From Acidimicrobiales bacterium (lineage in GTDB: Bacteria; Actinomycetota; Acidimicrobiia; Acidimicrobiales; Poriferisodaliceae), in the NCBI GenBank assembly GCA_020631315.1, contig JAHDHM010000073.1, positions 1-11,949 on the forward strand: a stretch of 11,949 bases of DNA. The letters are read 5' to 3'. This document shows positions 6,041 through 11,949 of this stretch, piece by piece (position 1 is the stretch's first letter; every line of letters begins with the position of its first letter). The position numbers were made by a program, and so were the translations under genes. The notes under the pieces were generated by a model. The model ran no database searches and was not told the DNA's origin. It saw only the letters and a list, made by a program, of their open reading frames with translations.

Positions 6041-8482
6041 ATGTCGCGCGTCGAGGAACTGCTGGAACAGCTGACGGTCGAGGAGATGGTCGCGCTCGCC
6101 ACGGGCACGGGCACGTGGCACGGCGGCTTCGTGGAACGGCTCGACATCCCCGCCATGAAGGTGACGGACGGACCCAACGGGGCCCGTGGTGGCAGCTTCA
6201 GCGGTACGGCCTCGTCGGCCTGCTTCCCTGTCGGCACCGCGCTCGGCGCCACCTGGGACGTCGAGCTCGTCGAACAGGTCGGTTGGGCGATCGGCCAGGA
6301 GACCCACAGCAAGGGTGCGCACCTGTTGCTGGCGCCGACCATCAACCTCCACCGCACCCCGCTCGGCGGCCGGAACTTCGAGTGCTACTCCGAGGACCCC
6401 TTCCTCACGGGCAGGATGGCTGCGGCCTACGTCGATGGCGTCCAGTCGACCGGCGCCGGCGCCACCATCAAGCACTTCGTCGCGAACGACAGCGAGTTCG
6501 AACGGCACACGATCAACTCGGTCATCGACGAGCGCACGCTGCGCGAGGTGTACCTCCGACCCTTCGAGATCGCGATCGAGCGTTCGAACCCGGTCTCCGT
6601 CATGTCGTCGTACAACAAGGTCAACGGCACGGCCGCGAGCGACAACGTCGAGCTGCTCACCACGATCCTCAAGGACGAGTGGGGGTACGAGGGCTTCGTG
6701 ATCTCCGACTGGTTCGGCACCCGCTCGACCGTGGGTGCGGCGAACGCCGGACTCGACCTCGAGATGCCGGGCCCGCCGCGGATGTTCGGGGCCGATCTGG
6801 TGGCCGCCGTCGAGCGCGGCGACGTGTCCGTCGACGTGGTGCGCGACAAGGCCCGCCGCATCCTCGTGGCCATGGAGCGGATGGACGTGTTCGCACGTCG
6901 GGACCACAGCGAGGAGTCGGTCGACGATCCGAAGCATCGGGTCATCGCCCGCGACGCGGCCATCTCGTCGATGGTGCTGCTCACCAACGACGGCGCGCTC
7001 CCCCTCGATGCCTCGAGCATCGGCAGCGTGGCCGTGATCGGCCCGAACGCCGACCAGGCCCGCATTCAGGGTGGTGGTTCCTCCGGCGTGAACCCGCACT
7101 ACGCCGTCACGCCACTCGAGGGCATCCGTGACCTGGCCGGTGACGACGTGGAGGTCCGCTACGCACGCGGCTGCTCGATCGATGCCCGCACGCCACATCT
7201 CGATGCCCGATTGCTCCGCCCGATCGGCGCCGACAACGACCGTGTCGGTCGCTGGACCACCCGCTACTACGCCGTCGGATCTGACGAGGCGGTCGTGCAG
7301 CGCGACACCCGTCGCACCCACTTCGTGTGGATGAACGACATCGCGCCAGGTGTGCCGGTCATCGGCATGCGGGTCGAGCTCGACGCCGAGTTCCGTCCGA
7401 ACGAGACGTCCACCTGGACGTTCAGCCTCATCAGCGCCGGCCGCAGCCGTCTGTCGATCAACGGCGAGGTCCTCATCGACAACTGGACCGACTGGGCGAT
7501 CGGCCCGGAGTTCTTCGGCCAGGGCAACAGCGAGCTGACCGCAGAGATCGATCTCGTCGAGGGCGAGGTCTACGAGCTGCACATCGAGTTCGAGAACGAC
7601 AAGGACACCGACCACCTTTCCGGTCTCACCGTGGGCGCCCGCCCCGAGACCCCCGATGATCTGATCGACCAGGCCGTTGCGCTGGCAGCTGAGTGCGATG
7701 CCGCCGTGCTCGTCGTCGGACAGAACGCCGACTGGGAGACCGAGGGCCGCGACCGCGACCTGTTCGAGTTGCCCGGCGATCAGGCCGAGTTGATCCGCCG
7801 CGTCGCAGCGGTGAACGACACGACCATCGTGTACGTGAACGCCGGTTCGCCCGTCGACATGGACTGGGCCGAGGACGCGAACGCCGCCCTCTACCTCTGG
7901 TACCCGGGCCAGGAGAACGGCAACGCCGTCGCCGACGTGCTGTTCGGTGCTGCGTCACCCGGTGGCCGCCTTCCGACGACGCTCCCGAAGCGGATGCAGG
8001 ACACACCGTCGTTCGGCAACTACCCCGGTGAGTTCGGCAACGTCGTCTACGGCGAGGGTCAGCTCATCGGCCACCGCTGGTACGACACCCGCGACATCGA
8101 GCCCGCGTTCTGCTTCGGCCACGGCCTGAGCACCACCACGATCGAGTGGGGCGAGGTCACCTCGTCGACCGACGAGGACCTCACGACGATCGAGGTCGAG
8201 CTCACCAACACCGGCCCGCGTGCCGGCGCCGAGGTGGTGCAGGTCTACGCCCACCGCCCGACGACCGAGGTGATGCGACCCGAACAGATCCTCGTCGGCT
8301 ACGCCAAGGTCCACCTCGAGCAGGGCCAGTCCGGCACGGCGACCGTCGTCGTCGAGCACGACGAGCTGCGCCACTGGGATCCGTCGATCCGTGCCTGGGC
8401 GATGGAGGCGGGCCCGGTCGAGTTCCGCATCGGTCGCAGCAGCCGCGACGTCGCCGCCCGCATCGCCATCGACGTCGCCTGA
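6041..8482 (+). CDS. Glycoside hydrolase family 3 beta-glycosidase with PA14-like insertion
   Basis: This 813-residue enzyme probably releases a terminal beta-linked sugar such as glucose or xylose from oligosaccharides. It lacks a signal peptide, so it should act in the cytoplasm on imported substrates. Domain order is the GH3 N-terminal TIM barrel (about 1-300), the start of the alpha/beta sandwich (about 310-390), a PA14-like beta domain inserted at about 395-535, the rest of the sandwich (about 540-680) and a fibronectin III-like C-terminal domain (about 700-805). The nucleophile is D223 (GFVISDW), the candidate acid/base is E568 in WETEGRDR, and substrate-pocket motifs include NGARGGSF, GGRNFECYSEDP and IKHFVANDSE. 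The layout matches the yeast/bacterial PA14-GH3 beta-glucosidases such as KmBglI. It is a lone gene with its own putative operator, without transporter or regulator genes in view. Exact specificity is not predictable. Confidence 0.93.
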   Translation: MSRVEELLEQLTVEEMVALATGTGTWHGGFVERLDIPAMKVTDGPNGARGGSFSGTASSACFPVGTALGATWDVELVEQVGWAIGQETHSKGAHLLLAPTINLHRTPLGGRNFECYSEDPFLTGRMAAAYVDGVQSTGAGATIKHFVANDSEFERHTINSVIDERTLREVYLRPFEIAIERSNPVSVMSSYNKVNGTAASDNVELLTTILKDEWGYEGFVISDWFGTRSTVGAANAGLDLEMPGPPRMFGADLVAAVERGDVSVDVVRDKARRILVAMERMDVFARRDHSEESVDDPKHRVIARDAAISSMVLLTNDGALPLDASSIGSVAVIGPNADQARIQGGGSSGVNPHYAVTPLEGIRDLAGDDVEVRYARGCSIDARTPHLDARLLRPIGADNDRVGRWTTRYYAVGSDEAVVQRDTRRTHFVWMNDIAPGVPVIGMRVELDAEFRPNETSTWTFSLISAGRSRLSINGEVLIDNWTDWAIGPEFFGQGNSELTAEIDLVEGEVYELHIEFENDKDTDHLSGLTVGARPETPDDLIDQAVALAAECDAAVLVVGQNADWETEGRDRDLFELPGDQAELIRRVAAVNDTTIVYVNAGSPVDMDWAEDANAALYLWYPGQENGNAVADVLFGAASPGGRLPTTLPKRMQDTPSFGNYPGEFGNVVYGEGQLIGHRWYDTRDIEPAFCFGHGLSTTTIEWGEVTSSTDEDLTTIEVELTNTGPRAGAEVVQVYAHRPTTEVMRPEQILVGYAKVHLEQGQSGTATVVVEHDELRHWDPSIRAWAMEAGPVEFRIGRSSRDVAARIAIDVA

Positions 8483-8510
8483 GACGACCAGAGCCCGCCC
8501 GCACACAGAT

Positions 8511-8526
8511 GGGTTGATCGCGACCC
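8511..8526 (+). terminator. Small hairpin after the GH3 gene
   Basis: GGGTTG (8511-8516) and CGACCC (8521-8526) form a 6-bp stem with one G-T wobble around the tetraloop ATCG, in the 65-bp gap between two same-strand genes. There is no T run after it. It could be a weak terminator, or it could affect translation of the next gene, whose start is 22 nt downstream. Confidence 0.25.
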
Positions 8527-8547
8527 GAGATCTGCCGATGGGACTCG

Positions 8548-11028
8548 GTGTTTGGTCCCCGAATTCGACGCGTCTCGCTCATCGTGGCGGTGCTGCTCGC
8601 CGCTGCTGTGCTCGTGAGCTCCCCGCTGACCGGTGACGCCGACGCCGCTCCCCGCGCGATCAACCACGCGTCGCTGGTGCCCCAGACACCCGAGACCGGC
8701 TATCCGGTCATCGAGCTCGACCGGGTGCTCGAGGGTCGTGGTCCGTACACGAACGTCTACGCGGTCGACCAGATCGGCGACCTGATCGTCTCCGGCGGCG
8801 ACTTCCGCCGCATCAAGTTGCAGAACGGGCAGACGATCGCTCAGACGAGCTTCGCCGCCTGGGGTGTCGAGGACAAGCAGCTGCGATGCCCGGGGCAGTT
8901 CACGTTCGATGACACGGTGTACGCCGTCGAGAAGGCGCCGTGGCCGAACCACGTGTACGTCGGCGGCAAGTTCCGCACGATCACCGACAGCACCGGCACG
9001 ACGTACGCCCGTCAGAAGATGGCGCTGCTCGACCTGAACGATTGCACCGTCGACCCGATCTTCGACATCGTCGCAGCGAACAACCGTCTGCAGTCGATCG
9101 AGTTCGAACACGGGCGCCTGTTCGTCGCCGGTGGCTTCACTTCGATCGCGGGCCACGACTCGGTGCTCGTCGCCGAGCTCGACCCGTTCACCGGCAAGGC
9201 CGTGAAGGCCTTCCAGGCCACCGGCACCATCAACGCGACGTTCGGCATGTCTCGAGCGCTCGAGATCAACGACGCCGGCGATCGCCTGGTGTTCCTCGCC
9301 CGCTACGTGACGAGCCTGTCGATGGGCGGCACGACGATCAACAACAGCGCCAGCTTCGTGTTCGACATCAGCGATCCCGAGGCGCCCAAGCTCACGAACC
9401 ACTCGTGGCCGTTCTTCACGGCCTGGGGCCAGATGCACGGTGGCGGCATCTCCGACGACGGCACCAAGATCGCCGCGTCGTACCACATGGGTGTGCACTT
9501 CATCGACGTCGTCGAGTCCCCGCAGACGACCAAGTGGACCCACTGGAACGGCGACGGCACGTTCGACGCCGCGGTCTCGAACAACGCCGTCTACGCGTCC
9601 GGCCACTTCTGCCGCACCCAGCCGGGACCTGGCCCGACCGACAACATGGGCCCCGTCGGCGGCCACACCCGCTGCTCGCTCGGTGGCCAGACCTACCGCA
9701 CCCAGTTCGTCGCCTACTCCCTCGTCGACGGCACGCCGCTCACCTGGAACCCCGGGAACACCGCCCAGGTCGGCGGCAAGGCGATCACCATCACGCCCCG
9801 CGGCCTGCTGTTCGGCATGGACGGCATGAGCGTCGCCGAGGTCTGGACCGGCCAGGTCGCGTTCCTCGACTTCGGCCCCCAGGCCGACCCGAACCCCGAC
9901 CGGGTTGCGTGGTGCACCGCCGAGCAGATCGGCATCGACGTGCGCATGACGTGGAGCGTCGACCACGTGACCGACGTCCAGCTCCGCAGCGCCGAAGGCG
10001 GATGGCTGATGAACGGCACCGGCGGCGAGCAACTCTTCGAACGCACCACCGTCGACGAGGGCTACGGCATCCGCTACCGCTACGCCAGCCGCAGCATCGA
10101 CCTGCCGTGCGACATCGTCGGCGAAGCTCCGGTGCCGTCGTGCACCGCGACGCAGGACGGCATCAACGTCCGCATCGACTGGACGGCACCGTTCAACAAC
10201 TCGGTGGGCATTCGTGACGCCGCCGGTTGGGTCGGCGACTCCGACAACGGCACCTTCCTCGCCGAGAACGCATCGATCGACGACGGCTTCAGCATCCGGG
10301 TTCGAGTGGGCGAGGGGCACCTGGACTACGCATGCGAACGACTCGGCGTGGCGCCGCCGACGCCGTCGTGCACGGCCACCCAGGCCGCGAGCGACGTGCG
10401 CATCGACTGGATCGCACCGTTCGCCGAGTCGGTCACCATCCGCGACGGCGCCGGTTGGGTCGCCACCTCGACCAACGGCAGCCACATCGAACGCAACGCA
10501 TCCGTCGATGCCGGCTGGACGATGCGATATCGAGAGAACGGCGCCAACGTCGACAGCCCCTGCACCACCGTCGGCACGCCCCCGGCACCGCCGAGCTGCG
10601 TGGCCACCCAGGTGGACCGGAACGTGCGCATCGACTGGATCGCGCCGCTCGCGGACATCGTCACCGTGCGCAACGCAAACGGCTGGGTGATCGACTCCAC
10701 CGACGGCACGCACCTGCAGACCGAAGCCTCGGTCGCCGACGGCTGGAACATCCGCTACCGCCAGGGCGGCGACGACATCGACGTGCCCTGCACGACCGTC
10801 GGCACGCCACCGCCGCCACCGGCCTGCACCGCAGTCGCCGAAGGTGACGGCGCCCGCGTGTCGTGGACCGATGTCGCAGCGCAGAACATCTCGGTGCGTC
10901 AGAACGATGCGTGGGTCGCGTCCGTCGACAACGGCGACACGACCGTGCTCGTGCCGGGCGTGGCGGTCGAGGGCCTGTCGATCCGGTTCAACGCCGGCGG
11001 CGGCCGAGTCGACGTCGCCTGCAACTGA
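8548..11028 (+). CDS. Secreted protein: beta-propeller-like N-terminus plus five Cys-bracketed C-terminal repeats
   Basis: This 826-residue protein carries a Sec signal peptide: RIRR, then a hydrophobic core at about 9-23, then cleavage near ADA-AP at about 33/34. Residues 50-450 look like a beta-propeller. V-Y-A-V strands precede G-G-x-F turns at residues 83, 139 and 195, an exact 56-residue period resembling delta-60/DUF5122-type repeats. The later part is more degenerate and carries Cys pairs (HFCRTQ, TRCSLG). Residues 455-826 are five modules of about 76 residues with a Cys near each end, a VRIDW strand, an IRDxxGW motif, an IRYR strand and a Pro-rich linker. There is no LPxTG, C-terminal membrane segment or catalytic motif, so it is probably released or loosely cell-bound. 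The GTG start at 8548 is chosen because it is the first start with the positive signal-peptide head, and GGGA lies 4 nt before it. Function is unknown; binding or adhesion is a guess. Confidence 0.85.
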   Translation: MFGPRIRRVSLIVAVLLAAAVLVSSPLTGDADAAPRAINHASLVPQTPETGYPVIELDRVLEGRGPYTNVYAVDQIGDLIVSGGDFRRIKLQNGQTIAQTSFAAWGVEDKQLRCPGQFTFDDTVYAVEKAPWPNHVYVGGKFRTITDSTGTTYARQKMALLDLNDCTVDPIFDIVAANNRLQSIEFEHGRLFVAGGFTSIAGHDSVLVAELDPFTGKAVKAFQATGTINATFGMSRALEINDAGDRLVFLARYVTSLSMGGTTINNSASFVFDISDPEAPKLTNHSWPFFTAWGQMHGGGISDDGTKIAASYHMGVHFIDVVESPQTTKWTHWNGDGTFDAAVSNNAVYASGHFCRTQPGPGPTDNMGPVGGHTRCSLGGQTYRTQFVAYSLVDGTPLTWNPGNTAQVGGKAITITPRGLLFGMDGMSVAEVWTGQVAFLDFGPQADPNPDRVAWCTAEQIGIDVRMTWSVDHVTDVQLRSAEGGWLMNGTGGEQLFERTTVDEGYGIRYRYASRSIDLPCDIVGEAPVPSCTATQDGINVRIDWTAPFNNSVGIRDAAGWVGDSDNGTFLAENASIDDGFSIRVRVGEGHLDYACERLGVAPPTPSCTATQAASDVRIDWIAPFAESVTIRDGAGWVATSTNGSHIERNASVDAGWTMRYRENGANVDSPCTTVGTPPAPPSCVATQVDRNVRIDWIAPLADIVTVRNANGWVIDSTDGTHLQTEASVADGWNIRYRQGGDDIDVPCTTVGTPPPPPACTAVAEGDGARVSWTDVAAQNISVRQNDAWVASVDNGDTTVLVPGVAVEGLSIRFNAGGGRVDVACN
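9910..11025 (+). repeat. Five tandem protein repeats of about 76 residues
   Basis: The modules run 9910-10137, 10138-10365, 10366-10593, 10594-10821 and 10822-11025, the last being 68 residues because it lacks the Pro linker. Modules 2-4 are each exactly 76 residues. The shared pattern is x-C-x-A-x-Q, VRIDW, SVxIRDxxGWV, NG, ASVDxGWxIRYR, VDxPC, then a linker ending in PPP-like residues. Two cysteines 64-65 residues apart per module suggest one disulfide each. The fold is probably an Ig/fibronectin-like beta sandwich, which is inference. Modules 3 and 4 are the most alike, also at the DNA level. Confidence 0.85.
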
Positions 11029-11084
11029 TCTCGCTCGACGGGCACAGCGATACCGACCGCGCTCCGCGTCGCATCGTGGCGTTT

Positions 11085-11122
11085 TCGATGTATTTCATTC
11101 CCATCGATGGCGCGATCGATCG
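11085..11122. promoter_or_regulatory. Cluster of CGAT palindromes upstream of the lipoprotein gene
   Basis: TCGATG (11085-11090) is an inverted copy of CATCGA (11102-11107). CCATCGATGG (11101-11110) and CGATCGATCG (11113-11122) are perfect 10-bp palindromes. Together they fill the 115-bp gap (11029-11143) just upstream of a candidate -10 element, suggesting an operator region. CGAT is common in this genome, so chance is possible. Confidence 0.25.
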
Positions 11123-11130
11123 AAGTCGAC

Positions 11131-11136
11131 TACGTT
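11131..11136 (+). promoter_or_regulatory. Candidate -10 element placing transcription start at the lipoprotein GTG
   Basis: TACGTT (TAnnnT) ends 7 nt before the GTG at 11144. That is the distance at which an RNA start would fall at or next to the start codon. With no Shine-Dalgarno sequence before this GTG, a leaderless mRNA is plausible. No clear -35 is visible. Confidence 0.35.
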
Positions 11137-11143
11137 CCGTGAC

Positions 11144-11806
11144 GTGCTCACCGGTGGAACACGACGGGTCGCGGCAGCAGGTCTCGCCTTCACGCTCGCC
11201 TTCGCTGCGTGCAGCGGCAGCGATGCCGACGACGCCGTCGTCCCCCTGACCGCAGCCGACACCACCACGACGACCGCCGCGCCGACCACGACCACCACCG
11301 TCGCGACGACCACCACGGCCGCACCGACCACCACCACGGCCGCACCAACGACCTCCACCGCAGCTGAACCCGTAACGCCGACGATCGACCAGCTAGAAGA
11401 GATCATTCGAGCCGAACGCGACGCCCTGCTCGACGCACTCGCCGAAGACGGCGACAAGTCTGGTGTTGGCCTCGCCGGACTCGTAACTGCCGACCGACTT
11501 GCCTTGCTTACCAACCAGATCGCGGAGCGAGAAGCGGACGGACTCGCTACGAGGCGAGCTTCGATCGAGACAGTCGACGTCATCGAGCTCGTCGAGTCTG
11601 AGGCAGACGGCATCCTCACCGCTATCGCATGCTTCGCGACCGACGCTGTGATCTACGAGGTCGGAACAGGCAATGTCGTCGACGACGACCTCATCTATCT
11701 AGTCAGACTTGTGACCTTCTCGGACGTCAACGGCTCGTGGCTAGTGGCCAGCCAACGAAGGCTGGACAGCGGGCCGACGGAGGAAGTGTGCGCGCTCGAC
11801 TCGTGA
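11144..11806 (+). CDS. Putative lipoprotein with Thr-rich stalk and NTF2-like C-terminal region
   Basis: This 220-residue protein has a lipoprotein signal peptide: TRR, then a hydrophobic core (VAAAGLAFTLA), then F-A-A-C with the candidate lipidated Cys23. Phe at the -3 lipobox position is less usual than Leu. Residues about 40-75 are a Thr/Ala/Pro low-complexity stalk with TTTTAAP heptads, suited to hold the domain away from the membrane. The remaining 145 residues hold a helical first half and a strand-rich end (IACFATDAVIYEV, DDDLIYLVRLVTF, SWLVASQRRLD, EEVCALDS) with a Cys pair, resembling an NTF2/SnoaL-like fold; this is inference. GTG at 11144 is the best start because it directly precedes the signal peptide. 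Its 3' end overlaps the next gene by 19 nt. Codon use in the last 400 bp is less GC-biased than upstream genes (CTA, GTA, CTT, AGA codons). Function unknown. Confidence 0.7.
   Translation: MLTGGTRRVAAAGLAFTLAFAACSGSDADDAVVPLTAADTTTTTAAPTTTTTVATTTTAAPTTTTAAPTTSTAAEPVTPTIDQLEEIIRAERDALLDALAEDGDKSGVGLAGLVTADRLALLTNQIAEREADGLATRRASIETVDVIELVESEADGILTAIACFATDAVIYEVGTGNVVDDDLIYLVRLVTFSDVNGSWLVASQRRLDSGPTEEVCALDS
11261..11367 (+). repeat. Thr/Ala/Pro low-complexity repeat with a 21-bp unit
   Basis: The stalk is built from ACC/ACG/GCC codons. A 17-nt identical stretch (ACCACCACGGCCGCACC) occurs at 11309-11325 and again at 11330-11346, giving a 21-bp period and a TTTTAAP heptad in protein. Such tracts vary in length by slippage without shifting frame. 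Confidence 0.7.
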
Positions 11807-11949
11807 TCGCAACGCTCGCCTTGGTTGCGTTGTGGCCTGGCGTCGCACATGCGGGCGACGACATCGGCGAGGACGACGACTCGGGTACTGAGGTACTGGT
11901 CGGTGGGGCACAGATCGGGGTGATCGTGTGGACGGACGGCACCGTGTAC
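11788..11949 (+). CDS. Secreted protein, N-terminal 54 residues (3' truncated by window edge)
   Basis: A GTG at 11788 opens a frame that runs to the end of the window. It begins MRARLVIATLALVALWP and continues GVAHAGDDIGEDDDSG, a textbook Sec signal peptide with cleavage likely after A-H-A (residue 22). An acidic stretch and a beta-like segment (TEVLVGGAQIGVIVW) follow. GGAGGA (11779-11784) lies just upstream, and the start overlaps the lipoprotein gene by 19 nt in another frame, so the two are probably translationally coupled. They may form an envelope pair. The mature domain is outside the window, so the family cannot be assigned. Confidence 0.7.
   Translation, partial: MRARLVIATLALVALWPGVAHAGDDIGEDDDSGTEVLVGGAQIGVIVWTDGTVY

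Noticed and set aside
5876..7615. Open frame of 579 codons on the - strand opposite the GH3 gene
   Set aside because: It is a shadow of the GH3 coding sequence, and crosses the operator and promoter region.
8538..8540. ATG at 8538 as the start of the secreted protein
   Set aside because: It is in a different frame and leads to a sequence without signal peptide or repeats; the GTG at 8548 opens the correct frame.
8299..10713. Open frame of 804 codons on the - strand opposite the secreted repeat protein
   Set aside because: The translation is compositionally biased (Val, Asp, Arg, Ala, His) without motifs. It mirrors the codon bias of the + strand gene, which has a signal peptide and clear repeats.
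10844..11143. Upstream extension of the lipoprotein frame into the repeat-protein gene
   Set aside because: It overlaps the confident upstream gene and would bury the lipoprotein signal peptide inside the protein; the GTG at 11144 is the sensible start.
1..11949. Mobile element, prophage, CRISPR array, tRNA or rRNA
   Set aside because: I looked for transposase or integrase motifs, spaced direct repeats and RNA-gene signatures and saw none.

Overview
The window is high-GC DNA with dense, mostly same-strand genes, short gaps, several GTG/TTG starts and strong GAGG-type ribosome sites. Together with the DnaE and ThrRS sequences this points to an actinobacterium. The secreted Cys-repeat protein and the Thr-rich lipoprotein make me favour an Acidimicrobiia/Ilumatobacter-like marine or freshwater lineage, but that placement is inference and no 16S or other marker confirms it.

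Left part (1-4469) is housekeeping on the + strand. It holds the C-terminal 517 residues of the DNA polymerase III alpha subunit (dnaE, cut by the window edge), a putative serine esterase whose ribosome site overlaps the dnaE stop codon, and threonyl-tRNA synthetase (thrS). The middle (4470-5954) has a single-pass membrane protein with an extracytoplasmic DM13 domain, which converges with an AlkB-type Fe(II)/2-oxoglutarate dioxygenase on the - strand. Only 3 bp separate the two stop codons. A very stable GC hairpin inside the 3' end of the alkB-like gene may terminate transcription of the DM13 gene.

The right part (5955-11949) is accessory. A divergent intergenic region carries an 18-bp near-palindrome of LacI-family type directly upstream of a cytoplasmic GH3 glycosidase with a PA14-like insertion. 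Next is an 826-residue secreted protein. Its N-terminal part looks like a beta-propeller with a 56-residue period, and its C-terminal part is five tandem modules of about 76 residues bracketed by cysteines; I do not recognise the modules as a named family. Last come a lipoprotein with a Thr-rich stalk, possibly expressed from a leaderless GTG start, and an overlapping secreted-protein gene that runs off the right edge.

The window does not show an obvious multi-gene defence or mobile system. I see no tRNA, rRNA, CRISPR array, IS element or phage gene. The least explained pieces are the Cys-bracketed repeat protein and the overlapping lipoprotein/secreted-protein pair at the right end.
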